NCBI RefSeq assembly: GCF_002939385.1
Contig: NZ_MULI01000053.1
Span: 1-49,586, forward strand
Length of the DNA stretch: 49,586 bases
DNA from: Streptomyces sp. MH60
GTDB taxonomy: Bacteria > Actinomycetota > Actinomycetes > Streptomycetales > Streptomycetaceae
Direction: 5' to 3'
How positions within the stretch are numbered: the first letter of the stretch is position 1; the number at the start of each line of letters is the position of its first letter. The translations under genes and the position numbers were made by a program. Positions 6,721-15,361 of this stretch are shown one piece after another. The notes under the pieces are model-generated. The model worked only from the letters and a program-made list of their open reading frames with translations, was not told the DNA's origin and did not search any database.

Positions 6721-8678
6721 TCATCCAGCGGGATTCCGAGCGGGAAGAACGCGTGGTGACGACGGGCACTACGGCCGCCGAGCTCTTCGCCGGCGAGCGC
6801 TCGATCATCGCCGCCCGCGTGTCCGGCGACCTCAAGGACCTCGCCTACGAGGTGAAGGACGGCGAGACCGTCGAGGGCGTCGAGATCTCCTCCGAGGACG
6901 GTCTGGACATCCTGCGCCACTCCACCGCGCACGTCATGGCGCAGGCCGTGCAGGAGCTGTTCCCCGAGGCCAAGCTGGGCATCGGCCCGCCCGTCAAGGA
7001 CGGCTTCTACTACGACTTCGACGTGGAGAAGCCCTTCCACCCCGATGACCTCAAGGCCATCGAGAAGAAGATGCAGGAGATCCAGAAGCGCGGGCAGCGG
7101 TTCTCCCGCCGCGTGGTCACCGACGAGGCCGCCCGCGAGGAGCTGGCCGGCGAGCCGTACAAGCTGGAGCTGATCGGCCTCAAGGGCTCCGCGTCGCACG
7201 ACGACGGCGCGGACGTCGAGGTCGGCGCCGGCGAGCTGACGATCTACGACAACCTGGACGCGAAGACCGGCGAGCTGTGCTGGAAGGACCTCTGCCGGGG
7301 CCCGCACCTGCCCACCACCCGCAACATCCCGGCCTTCAAGCTGATGCGCAACGCCGCCGCCTACTGGCGCGGCAGCGAGAAGAACCCGATGCTCCAGCGC
7401 ATCTACGGCACCGCCTGGCCCACCAAGGACGAGCTGAAGGCCCACCTGGAGTTCCTCGCCGAGGCCGAGAAGCGCGACCACCGCAAGCTCGGCAGCGAGC
7501 TGGACCTGTTCTCCATCCCGGAGCAGATCGGCTCCGGCCTCGCCGTCTTCCACCCCAAGGGCGGCATCGTCCGCCGGACCATGGAGGACTACTCGCGGCG
7601 CCGCCACGAGGAGGAGGGCTACGAGTTCGTCTACACCCCGCACGCGACGAAGGGGAAGCTCTTCGAGACCTCGGGCCACCTGGACTGGTACGCCGACGGC
7701 ATGTACCCGCCCATGCAGCTCGACGAGGGCGTGGACTACTACCTCAAGCCCATGAACTGCCCGATGCACAACCTGATCTTCGACGCGCGCGGGCGCTCCT
7801 ACCGTGAGCTGCCGCTGCGCCTGTTCGAGTTCGGCACCGTGTACCGGTACGAGAAGTCGGGCGTCGTGCACGGCCTGACCCGGGCCCGCGGCTTCACCCA
7901 GGACGACGCGCACATCTACTGCACCCGCGAGCAGATGTCCGAGGAGCTGGACAAGACCCTCACCTTCGTCCTGAACCTGCTGCGCGACTACGGCCTGACC
8001 GACTTCTACCTGGAGCTGTCCACCAAGGACCCGGAGAAGTTCGTCGGCTCCGACGAGGCCTGGGAAGAGGCCACCGAGACGCTGCGCCAGGTCGCCGAGA
8101 AGCAGAACCTGGAGCTGGTGGCGGACCCGGGCGGTGCCGCCTTCTACGGCCCGAAGATCTCCGTCCAGGCCAAGGACGCCATCGGCCGCACCTGGCAGAT
8201 GTCGACCATCCAGCTCGACTTCAACCTGCCGGAGCGCTTCGACCTGGAGTACACGGCCGCGGACGGCACCAAGACCCGCCCGGTCATGATCCACCGCGCG
8301 CTGTTCGGCTCCATCGAGCGCTTCTTCGCGGTGCTCCTGGAGCACTACGCGGGCGCCTTCCCGGCGTGGCTGGCGCCGGTGCAGGCGGTGGGCATCCCGA
8401 TCGGCGACGCGCACGTCGAGTACCTGGAGAAGTTCGCCGCGGCCGCCAAGAGGCAGGGCCTGCGGGTCGAGGTCGACTCCTCCTCGGACCGGATGCAGAA
8501 GAAGATCCGCAACGCCCAGAAGCAGAAGGTGCCCTTCATGGTCATCGCGGGCGACGAGGACATGGCGAACGGCGCGGTCTCCTTCCGCTACCGCGACGGC
8601 TCCCAGGAGAACGGCATCCCCGTCGAGGAGGCCATCGCGAAGATCGCGAAGGTCGTCGAGGAGCGGGCGCAGGTCTGA
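6702..8678 (+). CDS. thrS: Threonine--tRNA ligase
   Basis: A 658-residue cytoplasmic enzyme that charges tRNA-Thr using ATP. The GTG start at 6702 follows AGGAGAG. The order of domains is standard: an N-terminal TGS domain (about residues 1-65), the editing/SAD region beginning with HSTAHVMAQAV near residue 73, a class II catalytic core with the zinc Cys in MNCPMHN (about 350) and motif 2 in RYEKSGVVHGLTRARGFTQD, motif 3 near RPVMIHRALFGSIERF, and the C-terminal anticodon-binding domain. Length is normal. It is followed by a hairpin terminator before the HIT gene, which separates the two transcriptionally although their adjacency is conserved in actinobacteria. Confidence 0.98.
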   Translation: MSDVRVIIQRDSEREERVVTTGTTAAELFAGERSIIAARVSGDLKDLAYEVKDGETVEGVEISSEDGLDILRHSTAHVMAQAVQELFPEAKLGIGPPVKDGFYYDFDVEKPFHPDDLKAIEKKMQEIQKRGQRFSRRVVTDEAAREELAGEPYKLELIGLKGSASHDDGADVEVGAGELTIYDNLDAKTGELCWKDLCRGPHLPTTRNIPAFKLMRNAAAYWRGSEKNPMLQRIYGTAWPTKDELKAHLEFLAEAEKRDHRKLGSELDLFSIPEQIGSGLAVFHPKGGIVRRTMEDYSRRRHEEEGYEFVYTPHATKGKLFETSGHLDWYADGMYPPMQLDEGVDYYLKPMNCPMHNLIFDARGRSYRELPLRLFEFGTVYRYEKSGVVHGLTRARGFTQDDAHIYCTREQMSEELDKTLTFVLNLLRDYGLTDFYLELSTKDPEKFVGSDEAWEEATETLRQVAEKQNLELVADPGGAAFYGPKISVQAKDAIGRTWQMSTIQLDFNLPERFDLEYTAADGTKTRPVMIHRALFGSIERFFAVLLEHYAGAFPAWLAPVQAVGIPIGDAHVEYLEKFAAAAKRQGLRVEVDSSSDRMQKKIRNAQKQKVPFMVIAGDEDMANGAVSFRYRDGSQENGIPVEEAIAKIAKVVEERAQV

Positions 8679-8692
8679 CCGCCGGTGTGAGG

Positions 8693-8719
8693 GGCCCCCG
8701 GGAGATCCCGGGGGCCTTT
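8693..8719 (+). terminator. Terminator after thrS
   Basis: GGCCCCCGGG pairs perfectly with CCCGGGGGCC (10 bp) around the loop AGAT and is followed by TTTCCC. It lies 14 nt after the thrS stop. Confidence 0.8.
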
Positions 8720-8742
8720 CCCTGCCGCCGCGGGGGACGCCA

Positions 8743-8748
8743 TATGCT
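8743..8748 (+). promoter_or_regulatory. -10 element (TATGCT) for a leaderless HIT mRNA
   Basis: TATGCT lies exactly 6 nt before the ATG of the HIT gene at 8755, and there is no Shine-Dalgarno in between. TANNNT at 6-8 nt from a start codon is the hallmark of leaderless transcripts in actinobacteria. It lies just after the thrS terminator, as expected for an independent promoter. Confidence 0.6.
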
Positions 8749-8754
8749 GCACGC

Positions 8755-9303
8755 ATGACGAGTGAGCCGGAGCAGCAGCTGGGAGTGGGGACGCAGGACG
8801 CGTTCCAGCGCCTGTGGACGCCCCACCGGATGGCGTACATCCAGGGCGAGAACAAGCCGAGCGGCCCCGGTGCCGACGACGGCTGCCCCTTCTGCTCGAT
8901 CCCGGCCAAGTCCGACGAGGACGGCCTGATCATCCGGCGCGGCGAGCACGTGTACGCGGTGCTCAACCTGTACCCGTACAACGGCGGCCACCTGATGACC
9001 GTGCCGTACCGCCACGTCGCCGACTACACCGAGCTGAACACCGTGGAGACCGCGGAGCTGGCCGAGCTGACCAAGCAGGCGATGACGGCCCTGCGCACCG
9101 CGTCCGGCGCCCACGGCTTCAACATCGGCATGAACCAGGGCTCGGTGGCCGGCGCGGGCATCGCCGCCCACCTCCACCAGCACGTCGTGCCCCGCTGGGG
9201 CGGCGACACGAACTTCATGCCGGTCGTCGGCCACACGAAGGTGCTGCCGCAGCTGCTGGGAGACACCCGCAAGATGCTGGCGGAAGCCTGGCCGACGGCC
9301 TGA
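8755..9303 (+). CDS. HIT domain protein, probable Ap4A phosphorylase
   Basis: A 182-residue protein of the histidine triad superfamily. The active site is HLHQHVVPRW near residues 138-147, preceded by the typical DGCPFCSIP opening and NLYPYNGGHLMTVPYRHV. The longer N-terminus and GMNQGSVAGAGIAAHLHQH closely resemble the actinobacterial Ap4A phosphorylase type (M. tuberculosis Rv2613c), which splits diadenosine tetraphosphate with phosphate. Its place between thrS and the pgsA-patA-pimA genes is the same as in mycobacteria, which supports orthology. The ATG appears to be read from a leaderless mRNA. The HIT fold is certain; the exact nucleotide substrate is inferred from homology. Confidence 0.9.
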   Translation: MTSEPEQQLGVGTQDAFQRLWTPHRMAYIQGENKPSGPGADDGCPFCSIPAKSDEDGLIIRRGEHVYAVLNLYPYNGGHLMTVPYRHVADYTELNTVETAELAELTKQAMTALRTASGAHGFNIGMNQGSVAGAGIAAHLHQHVVPRWGGDTNFMPVVGHTKVLPQLLGDTRKMLAEAWPTA

Positions 9304-9308
9304 GTGTC

Positions 9309-9382
9309 CAGCCCAGCCCGGCCGGCGTTCGAGGACGAGGCCGTCCAGGCCGAAGCGGGGTCCGGGGGCGCAGCCCCCGGGA
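9309..9382. repeat. Dispersed Streptomyces intergenic repeat with terminator hairpin
   Basis: The segment contains CCGGCGTTCGAGGACGAGG and GGGGTCCGGGGG-CGCAG-CCCCCGGGA, a combination I recognise as a dispersed intergenic element of Streptomyces genomes. The hairpin CCGGGGGC/GCCCCCGG (9362-9369 with 9373-9380) has a GCA loop. It lies between the convergent HIT gene and the membrane-protein gene, where it can terminate both. A similar arm sequence, inverted, is embedded in the aroK-aroB linker at 48060-48085. Confidence 0.7.
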
Positions 9383-9407
9383 ACGCCCCCGCCCCACCGC
9401 CGGAGAC

Positions 9408-11063
9408 CTACGCGTCGTAGACGTCAGCCTTCTTGGGCACAGCCTCCTGAACCGCCCCGCTCAGACCACCCGCGCGGGCGCCGAACTTCTCCGTGTCGAC
9501 GCCGTTCTCCTTCAGCACCTTGATCGCCGCCGAGTGCACCGCCCGCAGCACCGGCGTGGCCGCGCGCAGCGCGTCGTCGGCCATGAAGCGGTGCCGCCAC
9601 GGCCGGTCCGCCCAGGCGTGCCGCACGCCGAAGGGCTCGGGCAGTGTGAGCTTGCCGCCCAGCCAGTACAGCAGCGGGGGATACCAGGTCAGCGGGGCCC
9701 GCGCGGCCAGCCGCACCACCTCGTCGGCGTCGACCAGCGGGAGCTTCACCGTGCGGGTCTCCCAGAACTTGACGGACTTCTGGACCGTCTTCTCCTTCGC
9801 CGCGGGCTTGCTGGTGAACAGCGAGTGCACCGGCCCCAGGGCATGGCCGGTGACCTCGATGCGCAGCGTCTCGTGCAGCACCGTCACCGTGATCAGCATG
9901 GAGATGACCAACTGGCCGTCCCACAGGGTCCACTGCACGCCCAGGTAGTGCCGGTCGCCCGCGCCGAACTGCTGCTTGTCGCAGATCTCCTGTATCGCGT
10001 GCTGCTTGACCTGGTACGCCTCGACGTCCGTGCCCTCGGGGCGGGACACCGAGTCGGCGTTCTCACCGATCGGGGTCACGATCCAGTGCCGCACCGTCGG
10101 CTTGGTGAAGCCGCCGGTGTGCAGCGGGCCGCGCTCCAGCATCCGCAGCCGGTCGTGGATGGCCTTGATCACGTCCCAGCTGCGGAACGGGTTGATCTCC
10201 CGGTCCGGGTCGACGGGGACCAGCTCCTCGGCGAGCTGCCAGTTGCCCCAGCGGGTGCCCATGCCGAGGATCCCCTTGGGACCGGCGTAGAAGACGGAGT
10301 TGGACTGCTGCTCGGCGCTGAGCCGGGCCAGCGACTGCCGCAGCTCCTCGGCGGCCGTCTCGCCGGGGCTGCTCGGCACCGCCTCGGGCACCTTGGCGCC
10401 CACGCCCGCGCCGGACAGGAGACCGCTCCAGCGCTCCCGGAGGTCCCGTGCCGTGCGCTCGCAGATCCGCTTGGCCCAGAACCAGCCGATCACCGGGGCG
10501 ACGACGCAGGCGCGCGCGTACCAGGCCCAGAAGCCGCTGAAGGGCATCTTGAGCAGGAAGAGCACGGCGAGGGCCGCCATCGCGAGCAGCAGCGCGGTGG
10601 CGAGTGCGCCGGCCCGCTTGTCCTCGCGCCGGGCGACGGTGGTGCGGATCTGGAAGACCAGCAGCCAGATCAGCAGGCCGGGCAGGAACAGCAGTCCGCA
10701 CAGCACCATGACGGCACTGAGCCAGTTGTCCCGGTCCCTGCGTATGCGGTGCGCCGCGAGACTGTGCTCGACGACCACCTGGGGCTGGGTGCCGAAGGAC
10801 TGGATGAGCGGGGCCCGCTTGGGTCCCAGCATCCGGTCGATGATCGCCCGGGAGTACGCCTCGCCGAGGTTGGGCCGGAACAGCTTGATCCGGGGCTTGC
10901 TCACGGACGACTTGTGCCACTCGCTGTTGGCCTTGAGTATCTCCTCGGCCTCGCTGTCCCGGTAGGCGGCCGAGGCCAGCGCGAACGTGGCCGTCTGGCC
11001 GCCGTCGTCCGTGCGCGGCACCTGCGGTCCGAAGAAGTCCGCGTAACCGCCGTCAACGGTCAT
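9408..11063 (-). CDS. Hypothetical membrane protein
   Basis: A 551-residue protein with an unplaced function. Counting from the ATG at 11063, residues 1-110 are cytoplasmic and include PRIKLFRPNLGEAYSRAI. Transmembrane segments follow at about 114-139, 151-171 and 178-198, then a large hydrophilic domain to the end. That domain contains a Glu/Gln-rich helical stretch near 235-255 and Trp-rich strands such as GVQWTLWDGQLVISML. An in-frame ATG at 11126 would add 21 Arg-rich residues; I prefer 11063 because of GGGGG upstream and the more typical N-terminus. It shares strand with the EF-G-like gene upstream, 240 nt away beyond a terminator. The pair is inserted in reverse between HIT and pgsA. 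I do not recognise the family. Confidence 0.75.
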   Translation of the reverse strand: MTVDGGYADFFGPQVPRTDDGGQTATFALASAAYRDSEAEEILKANSEWHKSSVSKPRIKLFRPNLGEAYSRAIIDRMLGPKRAPLIQSFGTQPQVVVEHSLAAHRIRRDRDNWLSAVMVLCGLLFLPGLLIWLLVFQIRTTVARREDKRAGALATALLLAMAALAVLFLLKMPFSGFWAWYARACVVAPVIGWFWAKRICERTARDLRERWSGLLSGAGVGAKVPEAVPSSPGETAAEELRQSLARLSAEQQSNSVFYAGPKGILGMGTRWGNWQLAEELVPVDPDREINPFRSWDVIKAIHDRLRMLERGPLHTGGFTKPTVRHWIVTPIGENADSVSRPEGTDVEAYQVKQHAIQEICDKQQFGAGDRHYLGVQWTLWDGQLVISMLITVTVLHETLRIEVTGHALGPVHSLFTSKPAAKEKTVQKSVKFWETRTVKLPLVDADEVVRLAARAPLTWYPPLLYWLGGKLTLPEPFGVRHAWADRPWRHRFMADDALRAATPVLRAVHSAAIKVLKENGVDTEKFGARAGGLSGAVQEAVPKKADVYDA

Positions 11064-11264
11064 TCCCGCCCCCGATCGCCACCACTGTCGCTCCTGCGGC
11101 CTTCCCGACTTCCCTGCCCCGCACACCTGTTGATCTGGTCATCAGCGTATCCGCCGGCACCGCCGCGCGTCACGGGACGTCCAAAGGCGCCCCTACACGC
11201 GCGGGTCGGCCGCCGGGCGCGCCGTCGCACGCCGGTGCGGGGGACCTCGGCTGCGGAGGGCGGG

Positions 11265-11291
11265 CCCCGGTGCGGCGGACCCGCACCGGGG
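11265..11291 (-). terminator. Hairpin terminator after the EF-G-like gene
   Basis: CCCCGGTGCGG (11265-11275) pairs perfectly with CCGCACCGGGG (11281-11291), loop CGGAC. It lies 13 nt past the stop of the minus-strand EF-G-like gene. The rest of the 11064-11303 gap holds the promoter region of the membrane-protein gene, with no clear motif. Confidence 0.7.
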
Positions 11292-11303
11292 GGCCGGGCT
11301 CCG

Positions 11304-13502
11304 CTAGGACGCCACCCGCACCTCCTCGCGCAACCGGTCCGCGACCTGCGCCGGCATCGGTTCGTGCCGCGCGTAGCGCCGGTCGAAGCGCGCGGTGCCG
11401 TGCGACAGGGAGCGCAGGTCGACGGCGTAGCGGCCGATCTCGATCTCGGGCACCTCGGCCCTGATCAACGTCCGCCCGCCGCTGGTCTGCTCGGTGCCCA
11501 GCACCTTGCCGCGCCGTCCGGACAGGTCACTCATGACCGCGCCCACGTAGTCGTCGCCGACCAGCACGCTCACCTCGGCGACCGGCTCCAGCAGGTGGAT
11601 CCGCGCCTCGGCCGCGGCCTCCCTGAGCGCCAGCGCGCCCGCGGTCTGGAACGCGGCGTCGGAGGAGTCCACGGAGTGCGCCTTGCCGTCGAGCAGCGTG
11701 ATCCGTACGTCGATCAGCGGGTGGCCCGCGGCGACGCCCTTGGCCGCCTGGGTGCGCACGCCCTTCTCGACGGACGGGATGAACTGCCGGGGCACCGCGC
11801 CGCCGACCACCTTGTCCACGAACTCGATGCCCGAGCCGCCCGGCAGCGGCTCCACCTCGATCTCGCAGATGGCGTACTGGCCGTGCCCGCCGGACTGCTT
11901 GACGTGCCGCCCGCGTCCGGCCGCCCGGCCGCCGAACGTCTCGCGCAGGGAGACCCGGTGGGGTACGACGTCGACCTGGACGCCGTAGCGGCCGCGCAGC
12001 CGTTCCAGGGCCACGTCGGCGTGCGCCTCGCCCAGGCACCACAGGACCACCTGGTGGGTGTCCTGGTTGTGCTCCAGGCGCATCGTCGGGTCCTCGGCGA
12101 CCAGCCGGGCCAGCCCCTGGGAGAGCTTGTCCTCGTCGGGTTTGCTGTGCGCCTCGATGGCGAGCGGCAGCAGCGGATCGGGCATCTCCCAGGGGGCCAT
12201 CAGCAGCGGGTCGTCCTTGGCCGAGAGCGTGTCCCCGGTCTCCGCGCGGGTCAGCTTGGCCACGCAGGCGAGGTCGCCCGCGATGACGTGCGTGACCGGC
12301 CGCTGCTGCTTGCCGAACGGCGTCGACAGGGCGCCGATCCGCTCGTCGACGTCGTGGTCCTCGTGGCCGCGGTCCGTCATGCCGTGCCCGGACACGTGCA
12401 CCGTCTGGTCGGCGCGCAGGGTGCCGGAGAAGACGCGGACCATCGAGATCCGGCCGACGTACGGGTCCGAGGACGTCTTGACGACCTCCGCGACCAGCGA
12501 CTCGTCCGGGTCGCACATCCGCAGCTCGCGCCCGGCGCCCTCGGGCGTGGTGACCCGCGGCGCCGCGCGTTCCAGGGGCGTCGGGAAGCCGCGCGTGATC
12601 AGTTCCAGGAGTTCGACCGTGCCCAGACCCTGCCGGGCGCCGTCGGCGGCGGGGGCGGCGGCCAGGACGGGGAAGAACACCCCGCGTGCCACGGCCCGTT
12701 CCAGATCCTGGATGAGCGTCTTGACCTCGACCTGCTCGCCGCCGAGGTAGCGCTCCATGAGCGTCTCGTCCTCGCTCTCCGAGATGATCCCCTCGATCAG
12801 CATGGAGCGGGCCTCGTCGAGCTGCGGCAGGTCCGCCTCGCCCGGCTCCGACGCCACCCGCTCGCCCGAGGCGTAGTCGAACAGCTTCCGCGACAGCAGC
12901 CCCACGAGCCCCGTCACGGGCGCGTGCCCGTCGGGGGCGGGCGGGCCGTGCAGCGGGAGGTACAGCGGCAGTACCGCGTCGGGATCGTCGCCGCCGAACG
13001 CCTCCGCGCAGACCCGCGTCATCTCCTCGAAGTCCGCGCGGGCGGCCTCCAGGTGCGTGACCACGATGGCGCGCGGCATGCCGACGGCGGCGCACTCCTC
13101 CCAGAGCATCCGGGTCGAGCCGTCCACCCCGTCGGAGGCCGAGACGACGAAGAGGGCCGCGTCCGCGGCGCGCAGACCGGCCCTCAGCTCACCGACGAAG
13201 TCGGCGTACCCGGGAGTGTCCAAGAGGTTGATCTTGATGCCGTCCCATTCGACCGGCACCAGGGAGAGCTGCACGGAGCGCTGCTGGCGGTGCTCCATGT
13301 CGTCGTAGTCCGAGACGCAGCCGCCGTCCTCCACGCGGCCCGCCCGGTTCACCGCTCCCGCCGTCAGCGCGAGAGCCTCCACCAGAGTCGTCTTGCCCGA
13401 TCCGGAGTGGCCGACCAGCACCACGTTCCGTACGGACGCGGGGTGGTCGGCCGCCGTTGCCCTTCCGGCGGCTCCGGGGTGGGTGTGTGCCTTGTCGCCC
13501 AT
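11304..13502 (-). CDS. EF-G-like GTPase (EF-G2 type) with altered G motifs
   Basis: A 732-residue paralogue of elongation factor G. The ATG at 13502 follows GGGAGG; a frame running back to 14270 is spurious. All EF-G domains are represented: G domain to about residue 290, domain II near 305-400, domains III-V to the end, with LREEVRVAS at the C-terminus. The P-loop GHSGSGKTT (31-39) is intact. The G2 region reads RSVQL where canonical EF-G has RGIT, the G3 motif is DTPGY with Tyr99 in place of the catalytic His, and the G4 position is THLE (149-152) instead of NKxD. The mycobacterial FusA2-type paralogues also deviate here. The role is unknown and canonical translocase activity is doubtful. 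It is divergent from pgsA. Confidence 0.88.
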   Translation of the reverse strand: MGDKAHTHPGAAGRATAADHPASVRNVVLVGHSGSGKTTLVEALALTAGAVNRAGRVEDGGCVSDYDDMEHRQQRSVQLSLVPVEWDGIKINLLDTPGYADFVGELRAGLRAADAALFVVSASDGVDGSTRMLWEECAAVGMPRAIVVTHLEAARADFEEMTRVCAEAFGGDDPDAVLPLYLPLHGPPAPDGHAPVTGLVGLLSRKLFDYASGERVASEPGEADLPQLDEARSMLIEGIISESEDETLMERYLGGEQVEVKTLIQDLERAVARGVFFPVLAAAPAADGARQGLGTVELLELITRGFPTPLERAAPRVTTPEGAGRELRMCDPDESLVAEVVKTSSDPYVGRISMVRVFSGTLRADQTVHVSGHGMTDRGHEDHDVDERIGALSTPFGKQQRPVTHVIAGDLACVAKLTRAETGDTLSAKDDPLLMAPWEMPDPLLPLAIEAHSKPDEDKLSQGLARLVAEDPTMRLEHNQDTHQVVLWCLGEAHADVALERLRGRYGVQVDVVPHRVSLRETFGGRAAGRGRHVKQSGGHGQYAICEIEVEPLPGGSGIEFVDKVVGGAVPRQFIPSVEKGVRTQAAKGVAAGHPLIDVRITLLDGKAHSVDSSDAAFQTAGALALREAAAEARIHLLEPVAEVSVLVGDDYVGAVMSDLSGRRGKVLGTEQTSGGRTLIRAEVPEIEIGRYAVDLRSLSHGTARFDRRYARHEPMPAQVADRLREEVRVAS

Positions 13503-13709
13503 GTCCTTGCCTCCCGTGCGCGGTGAGGTCGCTGTGGGCGCGGACACGCGGGACCGCGTGCACTGGCGGCTCCGGCGACGCCCGCGGTCCTTCGAGCTTT
13601 CCACTCCCGTCACGCCGCGTCCATACGAAGGATCCGATCCCGCCGCCCACCGGCCGCTCCGCAAGGGCTCAGGGTGCCCGGCCACCGCCCACGCGCGCGC
13701 GTGACTACG

Positions 13710-14435
13710 ATGGGCCAGCCGGTGGCCAGCAAGGGCCGCGGCGCCACACCGACCGTCGGGAAGGCCATGCTGAACAAGTACGCGCGTGCATTTTTTACGC
13801 GTGTCCTCACACCGTTCGCCGCGTTTCTCATCCGCCGGGGCGTCAGCCCCGACACGGTCACGCTGATCGGCACCGCCGGTGTGGTCGCGGGTGCGCTGGT
13901 CTTCTACCCCATGGGTGAGTTCTTCTGGGGCACGGTGGTGATCACGCTCTTCGTCTTCTCCGACCTCGTCGACGGCAACATGGCCCGCCAGCTGGGCCGC
14001 TCCAGCCGGTGGGGCGCGTTCCTGGACTCCACCCTCGACCGGGTCGCCGACGGCGCGATCTTCGGCGGCCTCGCCCTCTGGTACGCGGGGGGCGGCGACG
14101 ACAACGTCCTGTGCGCGGTGTCGATCTTCTGTCTGGCCAGCGGCCAGGTGGTGTCGTACACCAAGGCGCGCGGCGAGGCGATCGGCCTGCCGGTGGCCGT
14201 CAACGGCCTGGTCGAGCGCGCCGAGCGCCTCGTCATCTCGCTGGTCGCCGCCGGATTCGCCGGGCTGCACAAGTTCGGCGTGCCCGGCATCCAGTACCTG
14301 CTGCCGATCGCCCTGTGGATCGTCGCCGTGGGCAGCCTCGTCACGCTGGTGCAGCGGGTCGTCACGGTCCGCCGGGAGGCCGCCGAGGCGGACGCCGCCG
14401 CGCAGCGGAGCCAGGGCACCGAGGCGGCGAAGTGA
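13710..14435 (+). CDS. pgsA: Phosphatidylinositol phosphate synthase (CDP-alcohol phosphatidyltransferase)
   Basis: A 241-residue membrane enzyme that joins CDP-diacylglycerol and inositol phosphate, the first committed step to phosphatidylinositol and its mannosides. The CDP-alcohol signature is complete: DG-x2-AR-x8-G-x3-D-x3-D in the stretch from DGNMARQ to LDRVAD, about residues 91-115. Six hydrophobic segments are apparent. The start is uncertain. ATG 13710 gives 241 residues; GTG 13722 lies 10 nt after a TACGAT box; ATG 13767 (MLNKYARAFF) begins the conserved part but has a poorly spaced GGGAAGG. The gene heads pgsA-patA-pimA, with the stop overlapping the next GTG. The substrate is inferred from this context. 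Confidence 0.92.
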   Translation: MGQPVASKGRGATPTVGKAMLNKYARAFFTRVLTPFAAFLIRRGVSPDTVTLIGTAGVVAGALVFYPMGEFFWGTVVITLFVFSDLVDGNMARQLGRSSRWGAFLDSTLDRVADGAIFGGLALWYAGGGDDNVLCAVSIFCLASGQVVSYTKARGEAIGLPVAVNGLVERAERLVISLVAAGFAGLHKFGVPGIQYLLPIALWIVAVGSLVTLVQRVVTVRREAAEADAAAQRSQGTEAAK

Positions 14436-15361
14436 GCGCTCGGGACCGCCTGACCGACGGTCTGTACGGCGCCGGCTGGACCACCGTGAAGAAGCTCCCC
14501 GAGCCCGCCGCCGTGCGGCTCGGCCGCACCGTCGCCGACCTCGCCTGGAAGCAGCGCGGCGCGGGGGTGCGCCGCCTGGAGAGCAACTACGCGCGCGTGG
14601 TGCCCGACGCGGGTCCGGAGCGGCTCGCCGCCCTCTCGCGTGCGGGCATGCGCTCGTACCTGCGGTACTGGATGGAGTCGTTCCGGCTCCCGGCGTGGAG
14701 CACCGAACGGATCAGGGACGGCTTCACCCCCGAGGACCTGCACCACCTCACCGACGGCATGGACGCCGGCAAGGGCGTGGTGCTCGCCCTGCCGCACCTG
14801 GCCAACTGGGACCTCGCGGGCGCCTGGGTCACCACGAAGCTCGGCATCCCGTTCACCACGGTCGCCGAGCGCCTCAAGCCGGAGACCCTGTACGACCGGT
14901 TCGTCGCCTACCGCGAGGGCCTCGGCATGGAGGTCCTGCCGCACAGCGGCGGCACCGCCTTCGGCACGCTGGCCCGGCGGCTGCGCGACGGCGGCCTGGT
15001 CTGCCTGGTCGCCGACCGCGACCTGTCCGCCTCCGGCGTGGAGGTCGGATTCTTCGGCGAGACGGCCCGGATGCCGGCCGGCCCCGCCCTGCTCGCCCAG
15101 CAGACCGGCGCACGGCTGCTGCCGGTGACGCTCTGGTACGACGACTCGCCGGTGATGCGGGGCCGGGTCCACCCACCGGTCGAGGTACCCGGGTCGGGTA
15201 CCCGGGCCGAGAAGACGTCTGTCATGACACAGGCGCTGGCCGATGCCTTCGCCACGGGGATCGCCGACCACCCGGAGGACTGGCACATGCTGCAACGCTT
15301 GTGGCTCAAGGATCTCGACCCGGCCAAGGCGCCCGGCGCCCGCGAGCGGGGCGCCCGGTGA
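14432..15361 (+). CDS. Phosphatidylinositol mannoside acyltransferase (PatA/LpxL family)
   Basis: A 309-residue membrane-associated acyltransferase. The HX4D catalytic motif is seen in LPHLANWD near residues 121-128, followed by the family's second block around VCLVADRDLSASGVEVGFFGE. Homologues (M. tuberculosis PatA, Rv2611c) acylate the mannose of phosphatidylinositol mannosides on the inner face of the membrane. The GTG start overlaps the pgsA stop (GTGA) and the stop overlaps the pimA GTG in the same way, so three proteins of one pathway are translationally coupled. Function is inferred from motif and conserved order. Confidence 0.92.
   Translation: MSARDRLTDGLYGAGWTTVKKLPEPAAVRLGRTVADLAWKQRGAGVRRLESNYARVVPDAGPERLAALSRAGMRSYLRYWMESFRLPAWSTERIRDGFTPEDLHHLTDGMDAGKGVVLALPHLANWDLAGAWVTTKLGIPFTTVAERLKPETLYDRFVAYREGLGMEVLPHSGGTAFGTLARRLRDGGLVCLVADRDLSASGVEVGFFGETARMPAGPALLAQQTGARLLPVTLWYDDSPVMRGRVHPPVEVPGSGTRAEKTSVMTQALADAFATGIADHPEDWHMLQRLWLKDLDPAKAPGARERGAR

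Noticed and set aside
11304..14270. 988-codon frame for the EF-G-like gene
   Set aside because: The part upstream of 13502 overlaps pgsA and has no EF-G features. ATG 13502 has GGGAGG and begins just before the P-loop.
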